From NCBI RefSeq assembly GCF_027213945.1, contig NZ_JAPWGW010000004.1, forward strand, positions 1 to 64,000: a DNA stretch of 64,000 nt. Direction: 5' to 3'. The notes beneath the pieces were generated by a model. That model made no database searches. It saw nothing but the letters and a program-made list of their open reading frames with translations, and had not been told where the DNA came from. Positions 33,790-42,891 of the stretch are shown piece after piece. The stretch is from Henriciella marina. Its GTDB lineage: Bacteria; Pseudomonadota; Alphaproteobacteria; Caulobacterales; Hyphomonadaceae. Both the position numbers and the translations under genes were made by a program. Within the stretch, counting starts at the first letter, position 1; each line of letters starts with the position of its first letter.

Positions 33790-33806
33790 ATGCGAATGAA
33801 TTGCAT
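33790..33806 (+). promoter_or_regulatory. Fur-like palindrome before the TonB-dependent receptor
   Basis: ATGCGAATGAATTGCAT is a near-perfect 17-base palindrome centred about 47 bases before the receptor ATG. The TGC...AAT...ATT...GCA pattern resembles alphaproteobacterial Fur/Irr-type boxes. Iron control of the receptor operon is inferred. Confidence 0.55.
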
Positions 33807-33844
33807 TTACGTCGTGTCCTCAAAATGTTCAGGGACTCCGCCAA

Positions 33845-36016
33845 ATGATGAAAAGACATGGATCAATGCTCGCCGTCGGCGTTTCGCTATTGGCGCTAGC
33901 GCCCGCAGCTATGGCGCAAGACGCTGCGTCCGATGAGGCGCGGCTCAAGCCAGTTATTGTGACGGGCGAAGCTTCTCAGGTTGAACTTCTTGAGGAATTC
34001 GAAGGTGGGCAGGTCGCCCGGGGTGGCCGCGCTGGCCTCTTGGGGAATCTTGATTTTCTTGACGCGCCATTTTCTGGAACTGCCTACACGTCCGATCTTG
34101 TGACCGCGCAGCAGGCAGAAAGCGTTGGCGATGTGCTTCAGAACGATCCCGTCGTTCGTATCGCCAAGGGGTTTGGCAACTTTCAGGAAGTCTACGTCAT
34201 CCGCGGCTTTCCGGTCTATTCAGACGACGTCACCCTCAACGGTGTGTACGGCATCCTGCCGCGTCAGTTTGTGGCAGCTGAGTTGCTTGAGCGTGTGGAA
34301 GTCTTTCGTGGCGCGAACGCCTTCATCAATGGTGCAGCCCCAGGTGGCAGCGGTGTCGGCGGCACAATCAATCTCGTGCCAAAGCGCGCGCCAGACGAAG
34401 GCATTCGCCGCCTGACCGTGGGCTACGAGAATTCTGGCCAGGCCTATGGTGCAGTAGATCTCGGCAAGCGCTTTGGCCCCATCGGTGAGTGGGGCGTGCG
34501 TGTGAACGGAGTGTTGCGCGATGGCGAAACCTCAATCGATGGCCAGGACCGCTCGCTCGGCGTTGCCTCCATCGGTACCGACTATGACGGCGAGCGGTTC
34601 CGCTTCTCAGCTGATTTCGGTTATCACGATAACCGCATCGACGCGCCTCGCCCGCAGGTGACCCCGCTCGGCGCTATCCCCGAAGCGCCTGACGCTGACA
34701 GCAACTACGCCCAGCCATGGACCTACACCGACGAAGAGCAGCTATTCGGCGTTGTTCGCGGCGAATTCGACATGACCGACAACATCACGCTCTGGCTTGG
34801 TGGTGGCGCCCGTAATGGTGAAGAAGCCAATGTTCTCTCCAATCCAAGGGCTTCTGCTGATGGTTCGCTGACGGCGTACCGTTTTGACAATACGCGAGAG
34901 GACGATGTCGTTTCTTTCGACACAGGTCTGCGCGCCGAATTCAATACGGGCCCTATAGGTCACCGTGTTGTGCTGTCGGCCTCCAGCATTTCTTCTGAAT
35001 CAAGGAATGCGTACGCGTTCTCGAATTTTGCGGGCTTCGCGAGCGATCTGTATAATCCAGTTTTCGTCGCTCCACCAGCGCCTGACTTCTTCACGGGCGG
35101 CGATCTCGATGACCCGCTCGTTACCGAGGAAGTGGACAATCAATCATTCGCGATTGCAGACACTCTATCACTCTTTGATGATCGCCTGCTGGCGACGATC
35201 GGTCTCCGCCAGCAAAAGATCGAAACGGCGACATTCAACTACAATACGGGCGCACGCCTTTCTGGCTATAACGATGAGAAGGTGACGCCAGCCTTCGGTC
35301 TCGTCTGGAAAGCTAGCCCGAACCTCTCGCTGTATGGCAACTATGCCGAGAGCCTTCAGCCCGGACAGATTGCGCCATCTACAAGCGGGGGCACCCCCAT
35401 CTTCAATGCAGGCGAAGTGCTTGAGCCCTTTACGGGCGAGCAGGTTGAAGTCGGCGCAAAGTATGATGCCGGTAGTTACGGTGCGACTGTATCCGTGTTC
35501 CAGCTCACCCGTCCGAATGCGATTGTTGCCAATCAGCGCTTCACCGCATCCGGTGAGCAGGTAAATTCCGGCCTTGAGTTCAGCATTTTTGGCGAACCTG
35601 TCGAAGGCTTGCGTGTCATTGGCGGTGCAACATTCATCGATGCAGAACTGTCTCGCACTCAGGACGGCGTGAATGAGGGCAATGCGCCAATCGGCGTGCC
35701 GGAAATCCAGGCGAACCTGAATGCTGAATGGGACGTCGCCGCGCTGCCGGGCCTCACGCTCGATGGCCGCGTCGTCAATACGGGCGATCAATATGTGAAC
35801 ACGGCAAATACGGTGGAGCTCGATGGGTGGACGCGTCTCGATCTCGGCGCGCGCTACACCACGGACTTTGCCGCCCGGCCAGTGACGCTCCGTGCACGGA
35901 TCGAGAATATGACCGATGAAGCCTATTGGGCGTCTACGGGCGGCTTCCCAGGGGCAAATTATCTCATCCTCGGCAATCCGCGCACGCTTATGCTGTCAGC
36001 TTCGGTGGACTTCTAG
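33845..36016 (+). CDS. TonB-dependent siderophore receptor
   Basis: 723-residue outer-membrane receptor. Signal peptide (to AMAQ, about residue 26), TonB box PVIVTG (about 38-43), plug domain (LQNDPVVRIAKGFGNFQEVYVIRGF and NGVYGILPRQF, typical of FhuA/FoxA-like siderophore receptors), and a 22-strand-type barrel ending LMLSASVDF. It imports a ferric siderophore with energy from TonB-ExbB-ExbD. ATG at 33848 is an equally good start. It is followed 17 bases later by a PepSY membrane protein, as is usual for siderophore uptake and iron reduction operons. Confidence 0.94.
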   Translation: MMKRHGSMLAVGVSLLALAPAAMAQDAASDEARLKPVIVTGEASQVELLEEFEGGQVARGGRAGLLGNLDFLDAPFSGTAYTSDLVTAQQAESVGDVLQNDPVVRIAKGFGNFQEVYVIRGFPVYSDDVTLNGVYGILPRQFVAAELLERVEVFRGANAFINGAAPGGSGVGGTINLVPKRAPDEGIRRLTVGYENSGQAYGAVDLGKRFGPIGEWGVRVNGVLRDGETSIDGQDRSLGVASIGTDYDGERFRFSADFGYHDNRIDAPRPQVTPLGAIPEAPDADSNYAQPWTYTDEEQLFGVVRGEFDMTDNITLWLGGGARNGEEANVLSNPRASADGSLTAYRFDNTREDDVVSFDTGLRAEFNTGPIGHRVVLSASSISSESRNAYAFSNFAGFASDLYNPVFVAPPAPDFFTGGDLDDPLVTEEVDNQSFAIADTLSLFDDRLLATIGLRQQKIETATFNYNTGARLSGYNDEKVTPAFGLVWKASPNLSLYGNYAESLQPGQIAPSTSGGTPIFNAGEVLEPFTGEQVEVGAKYDAGSYGATVSVFQLTRPNAIVANQRFTASGEQVNSGLEFSIFGEPVEGLRVIGGATFIDAELSRTQDGVNEGNAPIGVPEIQANLNAEWDVAALPGLTLDGRVVNTGDQYVNTANTVELDGWTRLDLGARYTTDFAARPVTLRARIENMTDEAYWASTGGFPGANYLILGNPRTLMLSASVDF

Positions 36017-36033
36017 GCATCAGAGGACAGGGC

Positions 36034-37170
36034 ATGGGTAAGCAGACGATCAAGGCATGGAGCTGGGTCCACAAGTGGACAAGCCTTCTGTGTACCCTGT
36101 TCCTGCTCATGCTCTGTCTTACCGGCATGCCGCTCATCTTCCATGATGAGATTGATAGCGCGCTGAACCCGGATAGCTGGACACCGGCCAATCCAGCGGC
36201 AGAACACCTGACGCTCGACGAAATCCTCGACACAGCGCTGGAGACCCGCCCGGGTGAAGTGCCAATCTTCATGAGCTTTGACATCGATCGGCCGGTCGTA
36301 AACGTCACAAGTGGGCCAAGTGCTGACGCACCCGGTAGTGCCATGCACTTTGCCTCCTTTGACCTTACCAGCGGCGATCTCGTGCCGCCTGCCGACAAGG
36401 GCGAAAGCGTGATGGAGTTCATTCTCCAGCTTCATACGGACATGTTTCTCGGTCTGCCGGGCATGCTCTTTCTCGGATTTATGGGGACACTGTTTGCACT
36501 TTCCGTCGTATCCGGTGTGGTCCTCTATGCTCCCTTCATGCGCAAGCTGGAGTTCGGCACCCTTCGGCGGCACCAGTCGAAGCGGCTGAAATGGCTCGAC
36601 TATCATAACTTCCTCGGCATCGTTGCGGTCGCATGGCTGCTCGTCGTGGGGCTGACCGGCGTCATCAACACGCTTGAAGAGCCGATAATCGAGACGTGGA
36701 AATCGCAGGAACTGGCCGATCTCATCGCTTCGAATGAAGGTGTGTCCGCTTCAGCCTCCCGGGCCTCGCTCGATGCTGCTGTGAACGCCGCGATCGAGGA
36801 AGCGCCGGAGATGGAGCTCCAGTTCGTGGCTTTCCCGGGTAGCGGTTTTTCAACGAAGGCGCATTACGCCGTTTTCCTGCACGGTAGGACCCCTGTCAGC
36901 GAGCATGTCATCGCACCGGTCCTTATCCATGCCGGAACGGGTGAGGTCGCCGGACTTCGCGAAATGCCCTGGTATGCGAAGGCGCTATCGCTTTCGAGGC
37001 CGCTCCACTTCGGTGATTATGGCGGTCTTCTGCTCAAGCTGGTCTGGGCCGTGCTGGACCTTCTGACCATCTTCCTGCTCGTAACCGGCGTTTATCTCTG
37101 GCTCGCGCGGGGCAATCGCCGGATGCGGGTTGAGAGACAGCTTGATGATATTATAGGCGTACAAGCATGA
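36034..37170 (+). CDS. PepSY-associated membrane protein (siderophore/iron reductase type)
   Basis: 378 residues, with four membrane helices: one near the N-terminus (WTSLLCTLFLLMLCLTG, about 14-30), two in the middle (GLPGMLFLGFMGTLFALSVVSGVVL and FLGIVAVAWLLVVGLTGVI) and one at the end (LVWAVLDLLTIFLLVTGVYLW). His residues beside helices (WVHKWTS, YHNFLG, HFGDYGG) could hold heme. PepSY_TM proteins next to TonB receptors probably reduce imported ferric siderophores. ATG at 36034 follows AGAGGACAG; the longer open frame overlapping the receptor has no ribosome site. Confidence 0.9.
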   Translation: MGKQTIKAWSWVHKWTSLLCTLFLLMLCLTGMPLIFHDEIDSALNPDSWTPANPAAEHLTLDEILDTALETRPGEVPIFMSFDIDRPVVNVTSGPSADAPGSAMHFASFDLTSGDLVPPADKGESVMEFILQLHTDMFLGLPGMLFLGFMGTLFALSVVSGVVLYAPFMRKLEFGTLRRHQSKRLKWLDYHNFLGIVAVAWLLVVGLTGVINTLEEPIIETWKSQELADLIASNEGVSASASRASLDAAVNAAIEEAPEMELQFVAFPGSGFSTKAHYAVFLHGRTPVSEHVIAPVLIHAGTGEVAGLREMPWYAKALSLSRPLHFGDYGGLLLKLVWAVLDLLTIFLLVTGVYLWLARGNRRMRVERQLDDIIGVQA

Positions 37171-37364
37171 GCGCTGGAAATCCCCGGACAAGGCTATCCT
37201 CGAGGCGTCTCGTAGCGATTTTCATGATGCCAGCATTGATCTTCGTGATCAGCCTTGCCGGCCTGGTCGCTGCACTTCTCGTGGAAGGCACCGCGGACCT
37301 CTTTTTTGCAATTGCGGCGGGGGCCGGGTTGCTCGCCGCGGCGGCAATTATATTCCGCAAATAG
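37167..37364 (+). CDS. Small two-helix membrane protein of the iron operon
   Basis: 65 residues, basic N-terminus followed by two hydrophobic helices (about 17-40 and 44-62) and a C-terminal RK. The ATG overlaps the stop of the PepSY gene (ATGA), so it is the third gene of the receptor operon. No named family; a helper to the PepSY reductase is a guess from position. Confidence 0.75.
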   Translation: MSAGNPRTRLSSRRLVAIFMMPALIFVISLAGLVAALLVEGTADLFFAIAAGAGLLAAAAIIFRK

Positions 37365-37385
37365 CCGGCAGGCGGGCTCTAGCTG

Positions 37386-39245
37386 TTAGGATGCGAGCTT
37401 TACTTTCGCCGGGCGCGGCGTGACGAGCGTCGGACGACCAACCCAGAACCCCTGGATCTGGTCTGCGCCGAATATCTTCATCTGGAGCGCCATCTCTTCC
37501 GAGCTGACGCCTTCGACGCAGGATACCAGTCCAAGCTCATGTGACAGCCTCAGCGCGCCGCGCAGGATGGCCGTTTGCGTTGAGTCACCGTCACGGCTGG
37601 CGGCGTGGACCAGGCTCTGGTCGATCTTGATCATGTCGAGCGGCAGGCGGCTCAACAACGAAAGGGAGGAATAGCCAGTCCCGAAATCGTCCAGCGCGAT
37701 CTTCATACCAGCGCGCCTTGCCTGTTCAAGGGCTTCGGCATTCGCCGAAACGTTTCGAAGCGCAACGTTCTCGGTGATTTCAAGTGTAAGCTCGCCCGGA
37801 GCAAATCCATGCCGGTCGATGATGCGGCGAAGCTTTGGAACGAAGTTGCGCGTCTGTAGCTGGCCCGGCGATATGTTGACGGAAACCGCGCGGATATCAG
37901 AGGGCCAATGCTTCATCGCCTGGTCCAGTGTGGTCCAGAGCAACTCGTTCATCAGGCCGAGCTTTTCGGCGACAGGGATGAACTCGCCTGGCGTTGGTTG
38001 GCGGCCGCCGGAACTGGATGTCCAGCGGGCAAGCAACTCATGGCAGACGATCTCCTTGGTGCGCGCGTCAGCGATCGGCTGGAGGGCCGGGCGGATCTGG
38101 CCGTCTGCGAGCGCCGGCGGGAAGGAGATGGCGAGCCGCGAAGTCGAAACAGCTTCCGCGTCGGTGGCGGCTGTATAGCGACCGAACCCGCCGCCGGCCG
38201 CCTTGACCCGCCGCATCGCCGTATCGGCGCGGCTGAGGCAGGCTTGCGTATCGGTTTCAGTGCGGTCCGTCGCGGCGTAGCCGAGGGAGACGCCGACGTG
38301 AATGAGGCGATCCTGCCAGCTTACATCATGGATCAGCGAGGCGTGGATCTCGGCGATGGCCTTGTCAGTTTCGGCGGCAGAAAGGCTCGGGTCGATAATC
38401 GCAGCGAATTCATCGCCGCCGGGCCGGGCCGCTGAGATCACCGCTTCATGATGTTCCAGCCGGGCCGCGATTGCTTTCAGGACGGCGTCGCCGGCGGCGT
38501 GGCCGAACTGGTCATTGAGTGGTTTGAATCCGTTGAGATCGATAAAGGCGAGCGTCAGCGCCGGATATTCCTCGGCCGTCCTTTCGAGCGCTTCGATGAA
38601 GGCCCGGCGATTGAGGAGGCCAGTCAGCGGATCGGTGGTCGCGAGCCGGTTTTTCTCAATGATAACAGCGACCAGCCGCTCATCCGTCTTCTGCCGGGAG
38701 ATCTGGACCAGAGCCAGCAGTACAATAAGAAGCGCGCAGAAACAGGCCATCGTGGCGGTCAGGATCTGCTGCTGGAGCAGTGTTTCGGCGCCAAAGGGGA
38801 CAACTTCGATATAGAGCGGCGTCACCAGCCAGATCATCACGCCGTGCAGGGGCGCGAGGGAAAACTGGAGGCGGTAGTCGAGGCCGATGGCGATGAAGAC
38901 CGGGATGAAGATTGGATAGAGCAGCGTATCGACCGCGATATCGCCCATCCGGAACTCGGTATAGGTAAAGGCCCAATAGGCGAGGAAGAGGAAGGTCAGC
39001 CCGCCATTCAGGACGAGGCGTGTCCTGTAATCGCGGTGCGCCGAGAGCGCGATCGCCGACAGGATGACGATATAAGTCCCTGCTTCCATGTAGGATTCTG
39101 CATTGACGCCGCCGGTAATGACCGACACGAAAAACGCCGCGCCGACGAGAAGAAGCCCCACCAGACCCACGCGCAGCGCGATCCTGCGGAAGCGCTCATG
39201 CAGCTCCGCCAGGCCCGGTATGCGTTCGGGTCGTTTCCTGTCCAT
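37386..39245 (-). CDS. Membrane GGDEF-EAL protein
   Basis: 619 residues: six or seven N-terminal membrane helices (about 22-185), GGDEF domain (DPLTGLLNRRAF to ARPGGDEFAAI) and an EAL domain (from about 370). The EAL motif is ELL (CHELLARW), with the later catalytic segments VSVNISPGQLQ, LTLEITEN, ALDDFGTGYSSLSLL and IKIDQSL all intact, so phosphodiesterase activity is plausible; the GGDEF half is also intact. Net effect on cyclic-di-GMP cannot be told. Ends 21 bases from the small membrane gene, convergent. Confidence 0.92.
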   Translation of the reverse strand: MDRKRPERIPGLAELHERFRRIALRVGLVGLLLVGAAFFVSVITGGVNAESYMEAGTYIVILSAIALSAHRDYRTRLVLNGGLTFLFLAYWAFTYTEFRMGDIAVDTLLYPIFIPVFIAIGLDYRLQFSLAPLHGVMIWLVTPLYIEVVPFGAETLLQQQILTATMACFCALLIVLLALVQISRQKTDERLVAVIIEKNRLATTDPLTGLLNRRAFIEALERTAEEYPALTLAFIDLNGFKPLNDQFGHAAGDAVLKAIAARLEHHEAVISAARPGGDEFAAIIDPSLSAAETDKAIAEIHASLIHDVSWQDRLIHVGVSLGYAATDRTETDTQACLSRADTAMRRVKAAGGGFGRYTAATDAEAVSTSRLAISFPPALADGQIRPALQPIADARTKEIVCHELLARWTSSSGGRQPTPGEFIPVAEKLGLMNELLWTTLDQAMKHWPSDIRAVSVNISPGQLQTRNFVPKLRRIIDRHGFAPGELTLEITENVALRNVSANAEALEQARRAGMKIALDDFGTGYSSLSLLSRLPLDMIKIDQSLVHAASRDGDSTQTAILRGALRLSHELGLVSCVEGVSSEEMALQMKIFGADQIQGFWVGRPTLVTPRPAKVKLAS

Positions 39246-39340
39246 CCATGGTTCATGGCATGAAGCGGTAAACTATGCGTAATCAGATAGAAGATTTCGG
39301 AGGCGCGCCGGTAAGAGCGGGTTAAGCGCGCCCCGGCCCG

Positions 39341-39976
39341 TCACCCCGTATCATACCAGCCGACAAGCGCCCGCGCGACGCGTTCGGGCAGGGTGGCGGC
39401 GATGAGAGAGATCTCTTCACCGGCGCGCTTCAGATTGAGCGGCGTGAGGCAGAGCGGGCGCGGGGCACCGGCGGCGCGAAGGCGCGCGAGCGTGAAGGCC
39501 ATGCGCCGGGCGGCGCGTTCGGGGCGGCGCAGTACACCCATGATGGTGCAGTAGCGGTGTACCAGCGGTGTTTTTGAGCGGAAGGAGCCCGGAGGCCCCG
39601 AATGCTCGACCGACAGGAGGGCAAACACGTCAGACCCTGGTGGGGTGCGCTCTCTCAAACGGGGGAGGAGGGGGAAGCTTCGCCTGCGGGGGTGTTTGGG
39701 GTGTGAGGGTGCGGAGGGAGGTTGAGAGGGAGCGGTGTTGCTGCACGAGGTCCCCGCCTTCGCGGGGATGATCGGTGTATTGATTGACGCCGCCATCAGG
39801 ATGAGGAGGCGGCGCAGCAATGTCTCGATCAGGATGAGGCGGGCGCGCAGCTGCGCATAGAGCCGCCGGCCCAGCCCGCCCTCGCCAGAGGACAGACCCG
39901 CGACGAAGCCCAGATCGGCCATCTCTTCGCGCAAAGCCCGAAGGCCCGCCGCCACAAAGCTGGATGTATCCCGCAT
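39341..39976 (-). CDS. Hypothetical protein carrying an in-frame dispersed repeat
   Basis: 211 residues from the ATG at 39976 (an upstream GTG at 40087 is possible). The N-terminal part (MRDTSSFVAAGLRALREEMADLGF, then RRLYAQLRARLILIETLLRRLLILMAA) and the C-terminal part (RRPERAARRMAFTLARLRAAG...ARALVGWYDTG) look like real, Arg/Leu-rich helical protein. Between them, residues about 66-115 read INTPIIPAKAGTSCSNT then a Pro/Ser/Arg-rich stretch, which is how a non-coding palindromic repeat reads when inserted in frame. No family is recognised. No strong ribosome site is visible. Confidence 0.6.
   Translation of the reverse strand: MRDTSSFVAAGLRALREEMADLGFVAGLSSGEGGLGRRLYAQLRARLILIETLLRRLLILMAASINTPIIPAKAGTSCSNTAPSQPPSAPSHPKHPRRRSFPLLPRLRERTPPGSDVFALLSVEHSGPPGSFRSKTPLVHRYCTIMGVLRRPERAARRMAFTLARLRAAGAPRPLCLTPLNLKRAGEEISLIAATLPERVARALVGWYDTG
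39751..39768 (+). repeat. REP-like palindrome (CCCCGC/GCGGGG type)
   Basis: Perfect 7-bp stem TCCCCGC/GCGGGGA with a 4-base loop, followed by TGAT. This is the type of element that reads as IPAKAG in the opposite frame and is scattered through many proteobacterial genomes. Only this copy was found in the window. Confidence 0.65.
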
Positions 39977-40208
39977 GGTCGGGAGAATAGGGCGGGGCGC
40001 TATACGGTGGGAAAGTGTGGTTGATTTCGCAATGTGCGGACAGAGAATCTGCGTCAGCAGCCCCACTAACGGCCAATGCGCCCCCACCGACAGCCCGTTC
40101 GGCTGCTATAAAGGTTTAAGGATGATGTGGCCGATGGGTTTATTAGTGTGAATTAGAAGTGGTCGTCAGGAGCATTCAAAGGCTTACCCTTTAAGTTCGA
40201 GATGACCG

Positions 40209-41309
40209 CTACGAGGAGACATTGTCGAAATTGAAACAACTAACTCCGGCTATAGGTGATGAAACCTGTGTGTTCGGCACTACGAATGCCGCGCTTTGAC
40301 GGGCTCGTGTGACCGCTACGTATTGCTTGGCCACCGATTTTCCAGCGTCGCCTAGTTTGCCCGTGCGTAGGTACTTTTTCAGGGGGCCATGCGGATAGAT
40401 CAGCACGCGGTTGAAGGTCATGCCTTTACACTGCCCAAAGTTGTAAACTGGCGCTCCGTTAATCACAGTCCGTTTGTCATATCGGAGCAATTGAGGTCGG
40501 TATCTGGAAATATAGTGACCGACGTCTTTTTCTTGAACAATGAAAATTCCGTCGTGATCAGTCTGATGAGTATTCCGGGAAATAGTTGGCTCTGCGTCGG
40601 GGAAGAATAGATCGGCAAAATCACAGATTGGTTGGACGCAGCGATAACTATGGTTGTGGATTGTGATGGAAGCACCATACGTTTTTTCCCAGCATGTGAG
40701 CTTGGAAATGATATTGGTCCCGCTATGCTGCTTGTTTCGGGCTGATTGATTTGTTTTGTAGGTGGCTTGCCGATGATCGCCAACGAGAACGATCTCTATC
40801 GATGACCCTAGAAGCAATTCGATGAAATCTAAGTCGTAAGCCGCCAAATCTTGAACTTCGTCAATGTAGATGCGGTCAAAAATCTGTTCGGCACGTTTTA
40901 GCGAAGCGCCTTTTGTTTTGTTGATTATTGTACACGCCATCTCCGAAATTTTATCAGAGTAAACTTTGCCAGCGCCGTCGGTGTTGTACTGAATGGTTTT
41001 ATGCTTCGAGACGCGTTTTGCAGATCGACCAGCTACGAAGTTAAGACCTGAAATACGTTTTTCGATCATCACCCGCTGGTAAGGACGAATGAAATGTCTG
41101 AGCAAGAACGTGAACCATGTAATCGGCTTCACATGCTCAGGCACATAACCGCCAATCTCGTAGCATTTCGCGCGTAGTTCGCTTTCAGCTTTCGTTGTAA
41201 AAGTAACGAGCGCGGATCGACTTTCTTTCTTATCCAGTGCTTCGGATACGATAGTAGTCGTTTTGCCAGAACCGGCAGCTGCCAAAATGATGCGATTATT
41301 GGACGGCAT
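40209..41309 (-). CDS. Compact UvrD-like SF1 helicase, Gabija GajB-like
   Basis: 366 residues. SF1 motifs in order: Walker A AAAGSGKTTT (about 11-20), motif Ia LVTFTTKAE, Walker B YIDEVQDLAAYD, motif III VLVGDHRQATY, motif V GMTFNRVLIYP, motif VI YVAVTRARQSA. At 366 residues it is shorter than GajB of B. cereus (494) and much shorter than UvrD (about 720), lacking most 1B/2B subdomains. The ATG at 41309 lies inside the end of the OLD gene (14-base overlap), so the two are coupled. With an OLD nuclease upstream this forms a class 2 OLD/Gabija-like defence pair. Base composition is AT-richer than the flanks. Catalytic activity is inferred from motifs. Confidence 0.88.
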   Translation of the reverse strand: MPSNNRIILAAAGSGKTTTIVSEALDKKESRSALVTFTTKAESELRAKCYEIGGYVPEHVKPITWFTFLLRHFIRPYQRVMIEKRISGLNFVAGRSAKRVSKHKTIQYNTDGAGKVYSDKISEMACTIINKTKGASLKRAEQIFDRIYIDEVQDLAAYDLDFIELLLGSSIEIVLVGDHRQATYKTNQSARNKQHSGTNIISKLTCWEKTYGASITIHNHSYRCVQPICDFADLFFPDAEPTISRNTHQTDHDGIFIVQEKDVGHYISRYRPQLLRYDKRTVINGAPVYNFGQCKGMTFNRVLIYPHGPLKKYLRTGKLGDAGKSVAKQYVAVTRARQSAAFVVPNTQVSSPIAGVSCFNFDNVSS

Positions 41310-42891
41310 CAGCAATGTAAGTTGGTAGTGTTAAAGCTTGCTCTGTTTCAAAGAGAGCTAACGCTGCATCTGCCTTGTTTGAAATGAGATATTTGAGAAT
41401 TTGTTGTTTATTCTCGAAGTTACGTTTAAGTGCAGCGTTGAAAATTTCGATATCATTTATGTCGACCAATTGCGGCTCAAGCGTTCGTAGTTTTTCATTT
41501 TCGCTAAAGCAAATTCTAATGGTGGGGTTTCCATTATATTCTGAATACTTATTCTTTAATGCTTCTACATTGCCATCGTTATCTGTCACGACTGACACAG
41601 CCAGCTGTAGCTTGGCGGCGATTTCCAAGAAGCGTTTGAACGCTAGAGAACGTACGCTGATGATTTCAACTCCATCTGCCAGCGCAGATTTTCCGTGACT
41701 CTGCCGATATGCTTTTTGAACAATTAGCTCATCCGATGGACCCTCAACCAAGATCGACTTTTTGGCGAGCACCATTCGCAGAGTGTCGTGCCCCGGCAGC
41801 TTCATGAAGTAATCTCGCGTACTTTCACTCAGATTGTTTAACCTTAGGCCTGTCCTTCCGTTGAACATGATGGCTGCATCAATTCCAAGCTTGTTGAGGA
41901 CAAAGCTTGAATGCGTCGTGAGTATGAGTTGTTTGTGGTTGGATCGGTCAGAAATGTATTCGATCAGTCTGCACAAGTTGCCGTGAGATTGGTGCGTCTC
42001 AGGCTCTTCGATGAGCAGCAAGTCACACGCGTCATTTGCGGCAAGTGCCAATTTTATTTTGATTGCGGTTTGCTCACCTTTCCCGACTAAGCCCAAAGGT
42101 ATGTCATCAAGGTGCGGAGTTACATTTCTTTCCCAGCTAGTTTTTGCCGAGAGGTCCAATGCGACCGAAAGCGATCTATCACTGATCTCGCCCTTGTGTT
42201 CTAAGAGCTGGTCGTTGATGCTTCTAACGCTATCGTCTTCTTGGAAGACCTCTCTGAGGTGTCGAAAAGAAAGCGCTAAGTCGGCTTTTTGCTTTCGGTT
42301 CAGAAAGTCGCGGGCCAAATCCAAAACGTATCGGTTGGCTGCGTAGGCGTTTGTCAGTGAGCTCGGATCAATGAGCGCCGGACGGAGCGGTTTAGATCGG
42401 GTGCTTACCGGATCATGGGCGAAATTGAACCAATCGATTTTGAAGTACTCTACCGGAATCGTGGACACACGATCTTTATGTTCAATGTACGCTGCATACT
42501 CTTCAGAGAAATGTTCCTCATCGAGTCCGATCGAAATTTTGAGTCCAGGGCAGTCCAAATTCAAAGAATTATTTGTGCCTTTAGCCTCGGCTAGGTCAGG
42601 TGAATCATTAAAGTAGATCTCAATCAATATCTTCGGAGGAGCGGGTTTCAATCCTTTCCGCAACGCTGCTACGTAGTCGTCGATTGCTTGTTTGTTGAAG
42701 AGATAAGGATGGAGTTCATAAGATGCATCTCTGCGCCTAATCTGACCAGTCAAACAAAGGTTGATAGCTTCGAGGACACTGGACTTTCCAGTTTCATTGT
42801 CTCCTATCAGAATGTTCAGGCCGTCACTAAATTGCAGGTCCGTTTTTCTTAGGCATCGGTAATTTTCAATGATCACGCGGCTGATGGTCAT
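41296..42891 (-). CDS. OLD-family ATPase/TOPRIM nuclease, Gabija GajA-like
   Basis: 531 residues. N-terminal ABC/SMC-type ATPase: Walker A GDNETGKSS (about 31-39), a GKGEQTAIKIKLAL signature-like stretch, Walker B LLLIEEPETHQSH, and the switch His in ILTTHSSFV. C-terminal TOPRIM: SILVEGPSDELIV (Glu) and VVTDNDGN (Asp pair). This is the GajA/class 2 OLD layout (GajA 578 residues), a nucleotide-regulated DNA nickase that with GajB blocks phages. ATG at 42891 is chosen because AGGAG lies seven bases before it; the ATG at 42906 has a poor site. AT-rich composition and odd codon use versus flanks point to horizontal transfer. Confidence 0.9.
   Translation of the reverse strand: MTISRVIIENYRCLRKTDLQFSDGLNILIGDNETGKSSVLEAINLCLTGQIRRRDASYELHPYLFNKQAIDDYVAALRKGLKPAPPKILIEIYFNDSPDLAEAKGTNNSLNLDCPGLKISIGLDEEHFSEEYAAYIEHKDRVSTIPVEYFKIDWFNFAHDPVSTRSKPLRPALIDPSSLTNAYAANRYVLDLARDFLNRKQKADLALSFRHLREVFQEDDSVRSINDQLLEHKGEISDRSLSVALDLSAKTSWERNVTPHLDDIPLGLVGKGEQTAIKIKLALAANDACDLLLIEEPETHQSHGNLCRLIEYISDRSNHKQLILTTHSSFVLNKLGIDAAIMFNGRTGLRLNNLSESTRDYFMKLPGHDTLRMVLAKKSILVEGPSDELIVQKAYRQSHGKSALADGVEIISVRSLAFKRFLEIAAKLQLAVSVVTDNDGNVEALKNKYSEYNGNPTIRICFSENEKLRTLEPQLVDINDIEIFNAALKRNFENKQQILKYLISNKADAALALFETEQALTLPTYIADAVQ

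Noticed and set aside
40200-40320. GACCGCTACG occurring twice (near 40203 and 40311)
   Set aside because: Two copies of ten bases about 108 bases apart, with no further repeat units; not enough to call an element or CRISPR-like array.
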